This document shows, one piece after another, positions 47,501-59,944 of a stretch of 64,000 nucleotides of DNA (positions within the stretch are counted from its first letter, which is position 1; each line of letters opens with the position of its first letter). The DNA comes from Trifolium pratense (lineage: Eukaryota > Streptophyta > Magnoliopsida > Fabales > Fabaceae), in NCBI RefSeq assembly GCF_020283565.1, contig NC_060059.1:34026838-34090837 (forward strand), written 5' to 3'. Position numbers and translations under genes: made by a program. A model generated the notes under the pieces. That model saw nothing but the letters and a program-made list of their open reading frames with translations, was not told the origin of the DNA and searched no databases.

Positions 47501-50500
47501 CATTTTTTTAGGGTCGGCACTACGCGCCGGCGCCGCTATCTGATATTAAAAACATAGCCTAATAGGGTCTATATGAGGCAATCTTAGCTTGTATTTGCAA
47601 GAGGTTGATCCACTAGTTCAACTTATGTCTTTTCAGTCACACCGACAGTTTCAACTGTTGCACCAAGGTTCCTTTTCAGTAGTTCTGCAAGACTATCCTT
47701 GAAAGCAGTTATTGTTTGAAAGAGACGTAATAAGATAGTCCACTCTTACTTAATGGAACTTCACTTATACAATATTTACTATATACAGTAATTTTGCGAG
47801 GAATGTAATCCGAAATATTGTGGAATGGTTAATATTTTCTTGTGAAGCTTAACCACTGAGCTATTGAAGCTTTTCACTTTATTCTACCCACATCAGGACT
47901 CCACATCAGGACTGATACATCTATAATATATACCTGATAGCCCGACCTTAGCATTATTAGTCCTGTCATGTGAAGTAGCATTCCTTGTAACACAATTCAT
48001 TTTATATGAGGATGTTGTTTTTTGACATTAATTTTGTTAGTCAGGTTACTTTCGCTGTCACATCACATCTATCTTGTATGAATAGGTTTTTGTGCTTTCT
48101 ATACCTTGAATTGATTATTTAGTACTCTCAGTTGATCATTCAACCTATTATAAATTGTTAAGGTTATTGGAGCTGCGATGTTCTATGTAAAAGTGGGAGA
48201 TGCAGAAATGGTTTATACAGGAGACTACAATATGACACCAGATAGACACCTAGGAGCAGCCCAAATTGATCGACTACGACTTGACCTTCTTATAACTGAG
48301 TAAGAACATCATTGATTGTGTAAATCCATCTTATAATTATATCATCAACATTATAGTGAGGGCTACAAATGATATTGCCTACTTGTTTATTGTTTTTAGG
48401 GTATATTAATTGTATTAGTTCATATTCAATGGTTTATTAATTGTATTATATTATTGTTAGAAATATGAACCAAGCCTTGGCCTGCACCTAATTGGCTAGA
48501 TTTTTGGGAAGTTGGTTCTTGCATGCTATCAAACATATATGACCAAGTGATTATTTTTTTATATTTTTTAATGAGAAATGTTTCTTGGTAGTTGGTGTTT
48601 TGTAAGTGGAGCGAGTTGAATTCATGACCTCCTTATCACTTCAACCTCTATGTCCTGCGCTGCCACCAAACCACATCATCGCTCCTTCATGGGGAAGTGG
48701 TTATGAGATCACGTTTTGTTGCCCTCATTTTCTTTATTTATCCAATTTCAGTTTTTGGGTCAAATGTATTTTTCCACCTTAATTTATTTACCTTGTTATG
48801 CTTTCTACCCTAATTTATGTAATTGAGTAGGAGTGACAAATTTTGCAAATTATATTGTCATTTTGTTATGTTTACAAGGTGCAGAAACAGGCATGCATTT
48901 TTTAGGTGTTTTTTTTTTTCTCTGTTGTATAATCATTCAATATGATTTAAAATGCAAGTACCTGTTTTGCATTCAATGCTTGTAGTTATAAGAAGGATTA
49001 TCTCGGACTCACTTTTGTTATGACCCTCAATCTCATTTCAGATCCACATATGCAACTACGATACGTGATTCGAAATATGCTCGAGAGAGGGAATTCCTCA
49101 AAGCTGTAAGTATTTGCAAAATTACTTTGAAGAAACTGTGAACTAGAAGTGTTTAGTTAATTCTGTGCCTTATTTTCTCAGACATCTACTACTATTATTA
49201 AGTAGAAGCGTTGTTGACCTCACTTGCTCAATCCCCTTTTTTGTGTGTTAATCATGCGTTACTTCTGTTGGTTGCATTTTACATTGACCTGTCCTATATT
49301 CGAAGTAGGCCTTTGAGATTTTTTTATACTTCTTGGTTTGTGCTCTTAGCATGGATCAGTTTTGTTGATTAGGTTGAGATTTTGACTGAAGTAAAGAAGG
49401 CAATGTTTTGTGGATTTGTGCTACTTTGCTCCTATTTGGTGCATTTGGCTGGGCATTTGATTGGAACCAGTATTTTATCACAAAGAAATAGGGAAAAATA
49501 TAGATTGCAGATCTTTGAGCGTGTGTGCCTCCAAATGCCCAAAGTCCCCAGTGCAAATGCTTTGGGCTTGGAACAATGTATGAATCAATGTTCCTGACCT
49601 ACTTCCTTTCTCCCTCTCACATGCGATGCAATTGGTGTGTAGTGTGTGCCTTTGCCATATGGGTCTCTTAGCTGCTGCATCACAAACTGTGTTGATAAGC
49701 CAGGAAATTTTATAATTTATTTTTAGACCAAGTTTGTAAAGAGAGTTGAGAGATGAGGAAAAGGAACTTTATATTTTGCTTTTTCAATTTTTTGGCTGTG
49801 TTTGTTTCTTTAAACTTTATGATTTGCTTTTGATCCAAGTGCACCTGATCTACAGTTACTCTTATGTTGGTTTCTAAATTTCAAATTAATTGTTTCAGGT
49901 TCATAAATGTGTTTCTGGTGGAGGAAAGGTTCTTATTCCAACATTTGCTCTCGGAAGAGCTCAGGTACTCTGCTTAAAATCGCCATTCAGCTCGTTATTG
50001 TAATTTATTTTTCTGTTTGTTATAGCTAATGACTGTAGACGTAATTATGGCATTTTTCTCAGTATAATGATTCCATGTTGAACTTTTCCGCTTCCCATCC
50101 CTAAATACTCCTTAAAAGAGATCAGATGAGGGGGACGGAGGAAGAGGGATGTTGGTGTTACTTCTTTTGATGTGTATCTGTGTGTATGTGTTTTATGGGG
50201 ATCTTAATCTTATCTTTAATGTTTTATGCATTGTGTAGTGTGTGCATTTATAGGCTCTGTATTTCTAAATTTCTTGGTTAAGGTTAACTTACATTGTGGA
50301 GATGCTGGCAAGTTATTGTTTCCATGGATCATCATTTATAATGTTAATGATGTCCTTTCCATTTTCTTTAATTAGTTTTTTACGTCATCAAATATGGATT
50401 TACTGAACAGGGGTGTCATGTATTTACCAAGTTATTATGATATATGTAGGAACTATGCATTTTGTTGGATGACTACTGGGAACGAATGAATTTGAAGGTT

Positions 50501-53500
50501 CCTATCTACTTCTCATCAGGTTTGAATCAGCTGTACTTATTTATTCCAAATATAATCACATGCTTTTTGCTTTGTCACATTCAAATTCACTGAAATTTTG
50601 TTTTAGAGGACTATCTGGTTTTTTACTTGAATTGTGTTCTGATGCAACAAAGGAGCTTACATGTCATCTTATAAATAGTGTATGGAATAAAAGGCATGTG
50701 TAACCCAATCATGCCATTAAAACTTTTAATGTATAAAGACTTGAATATAAAGACTTGAATTCTGTAGTGTCTAGTGCCAATCATACCATTGTTAACATGT
50801 TTAACCCAATCCAAATGAAGCAAATAAAGGAAAGCTTCTTACTTTGAACCATCATCGTTAATGTCAGTAACCAACCTAATTATTTTATTTATTTCTTTTA
50901 ATTTTAAAAAGTAACCAACCCAAAAGCTTAACCTATTAGGAGGAGAAGATACATGAATGGTTTTTCATATTGTATTTCTAACATGACCATGAACCAACTA
51001 AAGGTTCACTTGCCACTAAAGCTTAAAATGTTAAGTGAGAAAGCAAATGAATGGTTTTTGTTATTACATTTCTAACAATTAAGATTGCTGGACGTCATTC
51101 CGAAAGAAGGTCCAAGTCTTCTGAAACATAGAATTTCAAACTACAATTGTGCTTTGATATAAATAAGGTAGCCAAAATGAGAAAATGAGACAGAAATTTA
51201 CTACCAATATGAAATGATTTCTCATGAAAATGTCTAAAGAAAATCCTTATAAGCAAAAATGATCAAATTGATATATGCTGCAAATTTGTGGTGCCAATTT
51301 TGTCCTACATGATGTAATTGTATTAGTATATGCTAATATGTTCAAGTTGTGGAATCCTTTTCTTTTCATTTCCACACTAGTCAGCAATAAATCAATTAAT
51401 TGTAGTTATCTCAAATTTATTAATTTGAAAAGACATAATAATAATGCAAAACAGCTTGGTTATATGTGACTTCTTGAGCTGTATATCTTCCTATTAGTGT
51501 ACTTCTAATTATTTGTTGTATTTGTGTTACAGATTAATTCTAATTATTGGGATATGTATTTTTTTCTTTTCAGGATTAACTATTCAAGCTAATATGTATT
51601 ACAAGATGCTTATTAGTTGGACAAGCCAGAAGATTAAAGATACATACTCCACACACAGTGCATTTGATTTTAAGAATGGTGATATTTTTATTTCTAAAGT
51701 TCTCAGAAATTTCAAAATTTTATTTCACATGTGAAGTCACATCAATGCATGAAACGACAACAACCAAGCATTTTTCCAGTAGGTGGAACTGGTGGATCAA
51801 ACAATGTCATAATTCCCAATCATCTTTGCATGTAATCCCATTTGTCTTTCTTACTATAAAAAAAATGCAACAATTCCATTGTTCTGTGATACAGAGCCTT
51901 GTTTAGGAGCATTCCTGTTATTGGAGCCTTTACAGTTAGTTGGCATAAATACATTATTTTACTAAATGGAATATAAGGTGAAAAACACAAATTTCCAGAC
52001 AGCACAAAAACAAGGATTTTTGGGCAGGTTGAATTGTAAAGATTTGAAAAATTGGTAATAAGTTTGCAGACTTGAATGTTATGGGGGTAAAGGAGTGGAC
52101 TTTGTGGCTAAAATAATTAATTTTTTTAATGCATTTTATAAAAGCTGAGAATGGAGATATAATTTGCTGCTTGAAAATGTATCATCTGATGAGGTTCTAT
52201 TTCTCACCCACCTAGTTTGGATGTTGCAGTTCACAAATTTGATAAGTCTATTATAGATGCTCCGGGTCCTTGTGTTCTCTTTGCCACTCCTGGGATGATA
52301 AGGGGTGGATTGTCACTCGAAGTGTTTAAGCATTGGGCACCATCAGAAAAGAATCTTGTCACTCTGCCTGGGTACACCCATTTATAGTCTTTTTCATTAC
52401 TTCCTATTTAATTTTCATAGTAGCCATGCCTATTAGATGGAAGATGACCAAAATCCAGATAAATGTCTCCCACGATTGGCACGTTTGAAAGTAAATGGAT
52501 ATCAAACTATTTTAAATCTTTCACCTAGTAGTAAATTGTACTCATTGCATGATGACTTGGTGTGGATTTTTTGCTTGTTTTGTGGCAACATAGTTGATTG
52601 GCCTTTTCTCTGCACTTGAAAAGTTGTTATGATTTTGTGAAGTTTGTAGAATATATATGGGCTTTACTGATTAGTCATGGGAATTCGGGTTTTTGGGGGG
52701 CTTAAATGTATCATTGTGGTGGATATATTGGTTACCCATTATGAAAATCTAAAGGAAGACTTGGTTGGTTCTCTCTTGATCTTTCTACACTGTCACAATA
52801 CTCTGCATGCCTATTTCTTTTATTGTCTCTTCCATACGAGTATTATTTTACTTTCTATGAAAAATATGTATGAATGCATCATTCGTTCAATGTTATATAT
52901 TGGCTGCCAATGACAAGCTAAATGGACACTAGGTTTGTTCTATGTTGATCTTTCTACACTACTAGTATGTCACAACTCACAACCTATATTGTGGCATGGA
53001 GATGCTCCCTTTCTCTATTCCATTTTCTGCCTTTTCCCTAGCATTATTTTTCTTTTATGTATACATTCATCTTAATTCGACATATTTACATATCACTTGT
53101 TTTTTATAAATTCAGTTGTGTTGCTTTTTTGTAGGTATTGTGTGGTAGGAACTGTAGGACATAAATTAACATCGGGTAAGCCCACCAAAATTGATACAGA
53201 TCCCGATACACAGATTGACGTGCGTTGCCAGGTACTTTTAATCGCCTACCCTTTTATTTACTTGGAAATTTATTGAGATTGGTGCAATGAGTTTTTTTTT
53301 TCTTTTTTCTGATCAATGAGTTTGCAACTGACATGACTTGAGAACACGTATACATCCGAAACCATATTTCATATGTTGATTGTTTGTTGGATAAATCGGT
53401 GTTGTCAAATAGCGGCTACAGCACTGTAGCGTAGCAGAATTTGAACATTTGAGCAAACTGCTATTGTCCCGGAATACGCTTTTTAGTACAAATTATTGTC

Positions 53501-54710
53501 AAATAGCAGCTATCGCGGTGCTATAGTACTGTAGCATAGCGGAATTTGAACAACTCGCTATTTTCCGTGATACACGATGGAGAACTTTGGACAAAATAAA
53601 CAGAAACCTCTATTGCTTAAGTTGACATTAGAGTATGGCCATGGGGTGAAAATATATTTTTAAGAAGCTCATGCTCCACTTCAATTAATGCTTGTGTCGC
53701 TTACAAAAGTTCTCCGTTCACAGAATTGATTAGAAACTTATGTGCTTTTGAAATAAGAGCAAGATACATTGCAATACTTTTGAAATCAGATTTTTTCTAA
53801 TCTTGAAATACATGAATCCTAAGAAACACATGTAGTTAGAAAGTAAATTTTAGAGTCAACCGTCAATTTGATTGTTCTAAGATCAAGATATCACCACTGT
53901 CATTTATATATTTATATTGTTGTTTCCAGATTAGTCGCTTAAATTTTGAAGTGTCATATTGGTCCTTCGAATAGTTTTTTCAATAAATCAATCCCTCAAA
54001 ATACACAGTTATTGTGAAATTTGCCCATATACGATAACTGAAGTGATGATACATCATACAAAGGACTAAATAACTATTTTATATCTTTCAATCTTTGAGG
54101 GACTAATTTGGTGACAAAAAATCTTTAAAAGACTATTGTGGCAACACTAAATTGTATATAAATTATAAACTGAGAATGTATAGTACAAAATAACATTGAA
54201 GATCATTGTGACAGTTCATTTAGTTTCTCGAATAATTTGAATTTTGCCTTAAATTGACAGATTCATCAGTTGGCTTTTAGTCCTCACACCGATTCTAAAG
54301 GGATAATGGATCTTGTAAAATTTCTCTCCCCAAAGCATGTTATGCTAGTGCACGGTGAGAAGCCTAAGATGGCTTCTCTAAAAGAAAGAATTCATTCTGA
54401 ATTGGGGATTCCATGTTATACTCCTGCAAACAATGAAACCGTATCCATTCCTTCAACTCACTACGTAAATGCAGAAGCCTCTGACACTTTCATCCGAAAC
54501 TGCTTGAACCCGAACTTCACGTTTCAGAAATGCAATTCAGTGGACACATGTAACTCTACTCTGATAGACAGAAACTTAACGCCTGAACTTCAAGTCGAAG
54601 ATGAAAGAGTAGTAGATGGGGTTTTGGTCATGGAGAATAACAAAAAGGCAAAGATTGTACAACGAGATGAGCTTTTGCTAATGTTGGACGAAAAGAAGCA
54701 CGAGGTTTAG
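44580..54710 (+). CDS. CPSF73-II: Integrator subunit 11 / CPSF73-II metallo-beta-lactamase endonuclease
   Basis: Thirteen exons: 44580-44604, 44678-44855, 44958-45030, 45952-46066, 46267-46340, 48163-48299, 49042-49105, 49899-49964, 50450-50519, 51574-51678, 52230-52371, 53135-53231, 54261-54710; 1596 nt, 531 aa. Catalytic metal motif HFHLDH is at residues 67-72. Further motifs are [25 protein letters not shown] (beta-CASP), [22 protein letters not shown] and LVHGEKPKM, so the nuclease looks active. Family knowledge: this is the INTS11-like paralogue of the pre-mRNA 3' processing nuclease CPSF73. It acts in the nucleus on snRNA and other RNA polymerase II transcripts. Somewhat shorter than I recall for the Arabidopsis protein (about 610 aa), the difference probably being at the C-terminus. 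Introns are large and TE-rich: intron 3 has a SINE, intron 5 a hAT MITE. Confidence 0.95.
45371..45522 (+). mobile_element. tRNA-derived SINE with 18-bp target duplication
   Basis: In intron 3 of the INTS11 gene. A 152-bp insert is flanked by exact 18-bp repeats (AATACTTTGTTGTTTGTA) at 45353-45370 and 45523-45540. It contains an A-box-like TAGCCTAGTGG (45384-45394), a B-box-like GAGTTTGAATTCG (45429-45441) and an A-rich tail AAAATAAAAAAATCAA at the 3' end. This is a complete SINE by structure. Confidence 0.9.
47091..47557. mobile_element. hAT-type MITE with 8-bp target duplication
   Basis: In intron 5 of the INTS11 gene. The 467-bp insert has ends CTATGATGTTAATAGCGG and (inverted) CTATGTTTTTAATATCAG, flanked by exact CCTAATAG at 47083-47090 and 47558-47565. 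Subterminal sequence is full of GCTATAGCG / CCGCTAT words, unusually CG-rich against the AT-rich intron. No coding capacity. Confidence 0.9.
48590..48675 (-). mobile_element. Possible SINE fragment
   Basis: In intron 6 of the INTS11 gene. On the minus strand, TGTGGTTTGGTGGCAGCGC followed by GGTCATGAATTCAACTCGC resembles the A/B-box head of the SINE at 45371. No target duplication found. Confidence 0.35.
53395..53590. repeat. Partial copies of the GCTATAGCG repeat family
   Basis: In intron 12 of the INTS11 gene. Two imperfect units, each GTCAAATAGC(G/A)GCTA ... GTAGC(G/A)TAGC(A/G)GAATTTGAA, about 95 bp apart. They share words with the hAT MITE at 47091 but lack its ends. Confidence 0.6.
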
Positions 54711-56918
54711 TTTACATGTTGGTGAATGGCTGTGATTCCATAGATTGCTTATCTAACTAGAGCTCTTGGATTATGTTCTTACATTGAAAGTTTTGTGGTG
54801 ACTGATCTGGAGAGAACAATCAAAATTTTGGGAGAATCTCTCAAAGTATAATCAAAACATTATATTACTTCTGCATTTGGCCTCTGAATCATGCATATGA
54901 AACAACAGAACACCAGATGGAAAGAGAATCAGTTACACAGAATGAACAGCATGATTTGGCCCTAACAAGATTCAGAAACTATGCTCATTAGTTAGGCTCC
55001 AATTTTTATGATGGGGAAAGGAAATGTGTTATAAATAGACAATTTTCTAGTTTTATATGATATTTGTAGTTATTATTTTTAGATATTTAATTGCAGTAAG
55101 TCGAGAGTTATTGATAGGAGTTGTGCTGTTTTTCAATGAACCGTACAATATTTAATCTTAATTTTATTTTTTCTTTAAAAAGATTGCTATTGTATATTAA
55201 ATAAAAGTAAACAAAATTGATTATATTAAATAAATGATTGTAGTTTAAAATACAAGGATTAAAATTTATTAATTTCATTTAAATATTATTATGGCTTTCA
55301 AAAATGCCTTAAATCCTCTTTAAATCTCTGTATATGTTCACTAAAGATGATAAGATCGAATGGAGAAATACTTATTGTAATCATACTATTTTATGAGAAA
55401 TTTGAATTGCATTTTCAAGAAATACTTAAAATTAAATAATTAAGTCAGTTTTAAAGCAAATTTTGAATCCACTGATTCAGTAGTTTGGTTTTTTTTTTGA
55501 GGTCAGTGAAAAAATTGTTAAGCAATTATTTCTAAAATTTAAGACATGAGAGCAACATTGCTTTACAATTTTTTCACTGATTCAGTAATTCATGACATGA
55601 TATAGCAACATTGCTTTGATTAAGGTAATCAACACTATGTAACGAGAGCATAATCATTCTTTGAATTCCTAGACATGACATATTTAGCAAAGGCATCAAC
55701 AACAAAGTGTGTCTCCTGATAACATGATTCCAAATCAGAATATCATCTCATTAGCAAAATCCAACACCGACACTTATGATTACACTAAATTATGTCATTT
55801 TTTCAAATTTTTATCGGTGTCGACGTGTCAGTATCCGTGTCGTGTCCGGTGTCCGTGTCCATGCTTCATAGTGAATGTCCCTTATTACTTATTAGGTCAT
55901 GGTTTGGTACTGGTGTATAAAAAACAAGGCTAATGCAAGAACCAGATAGCCTAAATGCCCTATATTAAGAAAGATTTCTGCACACAAAAAGGGGCTTCTT
56001 GAATGACCACAACACTACAAACAAGTACTACAATTTATCAAGCATCATCTAAACTTCCCTCTGACAAGCTTCAGTGCTGAAGCATGGAATGTTCCATGTC
56101 ATTAGTAGTCTTTCAAACTTCTTTTAAACCACTGAGAAGCAGTTTGGGTTTGGAATCAAAAAGTACAAAGAAAAATAAAATTACATAAACTTTAACTCTA
56201 TCATCTTACTAATCCCAAAAACACATCTAGTACTCGAATGTAAACCTGGTCCACAACTCACTAACGGTCAATGTGATGCAATCTAACCACAACTTTCAAC
56301 CCCAAAACATGACAGCAAACACACCATCTATAATCTATAAGCTTTGCATGATTCAATTAATCAATTTGTGCCACTAGGTCTGGCTCAAAATTCCACAGAA
56401 AAAATGGTGATTCAACATAAGCTGAAGGGACAATGTTGCCATTACTTTGACACAGATCAAACGTGGAGTTACTGAGAATGAACTGCAACACGAATGGCAT
56501 CAATTTTGCATGTGCAATGGGGCTTTCACGTCATATATAATTCAGAGAAGCCCGGGGTTGCAACATGCATAGAATTTGATAGAAATTTAATGTAATCGGA
56601 ACAGCTTGAATTCTAATAATTTCTATTATAGTATGGCCCATTATACGACTATCCTTTCAAATACACAAAAATTTTGAGACAATAACAGCCACTTTCAGTC
56701 ACAATGGATAAAGAAAATAACTGGAAAACTATGGCATTTTAAACTTGCAAATATCCATTCAATTATTATAACTTAAAAAGTCGAAACAACCAAATGCAAT
56801 ATAAAAAGAAATTCCGTCCATCAAAAATAAAGTAAACCACAGAAACAAATAAGTATGAAAGCACTAGTTCCTAACATGCTCAACATAGATTATCCAAAAA
56901 AACTAAAACAGGTAAAAT
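54711..56918. other. Convergent spacer between INTS11 and RPS2 genes
   Basis: Includes both 3'UTRs (near 54711-55060 and 56500-56918). The middle is AT-rich with a MITE-like copy at 55762-55872. No gene seen. Confidence 0.5.
55762..55872. mobile_element. MITE-like element, CTATGAA..TTCATAG family, copy 3
   Basis: Contains CCAACACCGACACTTATGA, ATTACACTAAATTATGTCAT and CGTGTCGTGTCCGGTGTC, and ends GTGTCCATGCTTCATAG. It matches 14158-14346 over its interior and right end. Confidence 0.6.
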
Positions 56919-58403
56919 TCAAGCTTCCACCCTTTCCTCCTCCAAGGTTATGGTCTTTCCTGGTTGCTTTGCCAACAGATCTGTGAACTCTTGGAATGGT
57001 GATCTGCTGAAGCGAGTCTCCTTCCAGAATTCAGGGGTCAAGAAACCATAGGTTTTCATCAGACAATCAAATGTAGCCTGAAAAAAACAAACAGCATTAA
57101 TAACTCCGCTTATAGCAAGGGTGTACAAACAAGAGTAGCAACAGAACACACAAAACTATTGCACCAGACCAATAAAATGCTGTCTTGTAAATCAATACTT
57201 CAAGAAAACTTCACAGTTCAATTATACATACATACAATATATTTATATTCTTAAACAATAAACAAGGGAATCTCTTTAAACATATTCTTCCATGCAATTG
57301 CTCAAAAATGGCACAAAAGATAAACAGTACAACATAGACATAGTAAATAAATTTAGCTCCTAATTTTAGCAAGAGAACTATGGCTTAATTTAACCAATGA
57401 TCAATAAATCCAAAATTCACATTCACATTATTTATACTCTACATAATTAATCATAAGTTTGTTACATTGTAACCACGAGTCAAACCCTAAATTTCATTAG
57501 CAATTAAATGACCCTTTAAATTTTCACACATATAAAACCATTTTAGCACAAAAAACATAGCATATCATAAAATCAATACAATTTTCACACATCAATACCA
57601 GTCTCTATAATGCTAATAATTCAGACAACAAAAGACAAATAAACACAAACATATATATAATAAAAGACAACATTTTAATCATTATCATAAAATAAATCAA
57701 AAAACATAAAAACACAAACCTTAACAAAATTGCCAAGAGTCTTAGTAGATCCTCTGGAAGAAGTAAAAACATCATCAATCCCAGCAAACTGCAAAACCTT
57801 CTTAGGAACCCTAGCAGCAACAATTCCACTACCTCTAGGAGCAGGAACCATTCTAACAGTAACAGAACCACATTTACCAGTAACCTTACAAGGAACAGTA
57901 TGTGGTTTACCAATCTTATTACCCCAATAACCTCTCCTAATAGGAATCACACTCAATTTTGCAAGAATAATCGCACCGCGAATCGCGGTAGCAACTTCTT
58001 TACTACACTTAACACCTAAACCAACATGACCATTGTTATCACCAACTACAACAAATGCTTTGAACCGGGTTCTTTGACCGGCTCGAGTTTGTTTCTGAAC
58101 CGGCATGATTTTCATCACTTCATCTTTCAATGTTGGACCGACGAGTGTGTCGATGATTTGATGCTCTTTGATTGGAAGAGAATGAAGATAGATCTGTTCA
58201 AGGCTACGGATTTTACCTTCTTTCACGAGACGGCCGAGTTTTGTTACTGGAACCCATTTTTCTTCTTCTTCACGACGGCCTGCTCTTCTACGACCACGGC
58301 CTCTGTCTCCGCCTCTTCCTCCTCCTCCTCTTCCTCCGAAACCTCTTCCGAATCCGCCACGTTCTCCAGCTGCACCTCCAGCTGCACCACCGCGTTCTGC
58401 CAT
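56919..58403 (-). CDS. RPS2: 40S ribosomal protein S2 (uS5)
   Basis: Two exons, 58403-57720 and 57077-56919, with one 642-nt intron; 280 aa, ending [10 protein letters not shown] and TGA at 56919-56921. N-terminus [20 protein letters not shown] is a Gly/Arg (RGG-like) tail of eukaryotic uS5. The S5 double-stranded-RNA-binding fold follows ([20 protein letters not shown]). The C-terminal S5 domain includes [20 protein letters not shown] and [18 protein letters not shown]. Cytosolic small-subunit protein near the mRNA entry site, needed for decoding fidelity. Length and motifs are normal. The upstream GA-rich tract at about 58407-58430 is in the 5'UTR or promoter. Confidence 0.97.
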
Positions 58404-58572
58404 TGTTGGTTGAGAGAGAGAGAGAGAGTGCGGCGGTGAGAAAGATGAAAACCTAGAAATGCAGAGAGATGTGTGAGAGTGAAGATGAGATTTGTGTTTT
58501 GTAGGGTTTTTTTTGTTATTGGGCTTTTCTTAATATAGTTTTTGGGTTTTTTATTGAAATTTCAAGCCCGTA

Positions 58573-58705
58573 TCTATATATATAAATCCTAGATAGTTAT
58601 GGAATTGTCTATCTAAACTCTAATCCAAAAACCAATGAAAATCTTTCATTTAGCCACATCATCCACTTACATCTATTTAATGTGGGGTACTAATTGTAAT
58701 TATTA

Positions 58706-58767
<62 letters not shown>

Positions 58768-59316
58768 TTGGGTTATTATTCATTTTAAATTTTTTTATTC
58801 ATTTTATTATTTTGTGTATTTTATTGTCTTTTTTTCAAAAAAGTTAATGTTTTTGCTAATAATCTTTTGTTCAATCTTTATGATTATAAGGAGTTGGTCG
58901 ATTGTCAGGACTACTTTCTAATGTTAGTAAAAAAAAATAGATAAAATAAATTTTACTAATGATTGTTATGCCCTGTATGATTTTTATCATATTCGATATT
59001 TGAGTATGAGTTAAGTTGATTTATCTTTGCTCCAATAAGTTTCAAATTAATATAAATGTAAAATTCGATAATATAGTAGTTTTTTGGTAAGAGATAATGA
59101 AGTAGTTTATCCAACTCAGAATCCTCCAATGAGATTTATAATATAAATAAAAATTTATGTTTCAACATCGATTGTTTTCCATGGTCAATTATATGTTATC
59201 ATTTCCATAGTTATTTTGAAGAATGAGTTAAAGATATTGCTAATCAATGTTAATGAAGAAGATACCAAAGTAACTTCAAATGTGATGTATAAATAAGTTT
59301 TTTAAATGTATAAACA
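58573..59316 (+). mobile_element. Helitron-like 5' end, decayed copy
   Basis: Starts TCTATATATATAAATCCTAG, nearly the same as the start of the element at 59317. It continues with similar order (TAGTT, ATCTAA, TAATCCA, CCACATCA) into an ATT microsatellite at 58701-58768. No 3' hairpin/CTAG end of its own was found before 59317, so it is truncated. Confidence 0.5.
58701..58768. repeat. (ATT)n microsatellite
   Basis: About 22 near-perfect ATT/TTA repeats with one GTT interruption. Confidence 0.97.
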
Positions 59317-59742
59317 TCTATATATATAATTCCTAGATAGTTGTGCAACCACTAATCTAACCATAATCCACGTCAGTCACTTATATCCAATTAAACCACT
59401 CAATAATGCCACATCACTTCTACTTACATCATTGTCATCTCTATACACTTTTTCATATGCCTACATTTATATACCTATGACTTTTCATTATACACTCACT
59501 CAACTAATAATAATAGGTTTTACTAAATTATACGTACTAATTAATCTTTTATACTATATATTGAATTATAGTGTCCAATTAAGAATCAAATGCACAGTGT
59601 ATGAGTATGACCACAAACCATTTTCATAGAGACATGACAATTTATGGATTACCAACTTATTTTGGTAGATGCAATAGGATCCATTGTAATCTTTTCGAAA
59701 TGTATAAACACATCTTTAATATCTATATTATATTTACATCAC

Positions 59743-59817
<75 letters not shown>

Positions 59818-59944
59818 TTGTTGTTGTTGATGTTATTATTATAATTTTCATAATACTTATTGTTTCAATTTATACGAATGAGTTTTCAACATTACAATAT
59901 AAAATACCGCATAATACCCGTGCATCGCACGAGTGTGGGACTAG
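59317..59944 (+). mobile_element. Non-autonomous Helitron
   Basis: 5' end TCTATATATATAATTCCTAG preceded by A (59316). The 3' end has a short hairpin, CCCGTGC ATC GCACGAG at 59918-59934 (one mismatch), six bases, then CTAG at 59941-59944 followed by T. Insertion between A and T with TC...CTAG ends and a 3' hairpin is diagnostic for Helitrons, which make no target duplication. No Rep/helicase frame. An ATT microsatellite lies inside. Confidence 0.75.
59746..59817. repeat. (ATT)n microsatellite inside the Helitron
   Basis: About 23 uninterrupted ATT/TAT repeats. Confidence 0.97.

Noticed and set aside
58635..58847. Poly-Tyr/Leu ORFs over the ATT repeats, also at 59601-59951
   Set aside because: They are translations of the ATT microsatellites.
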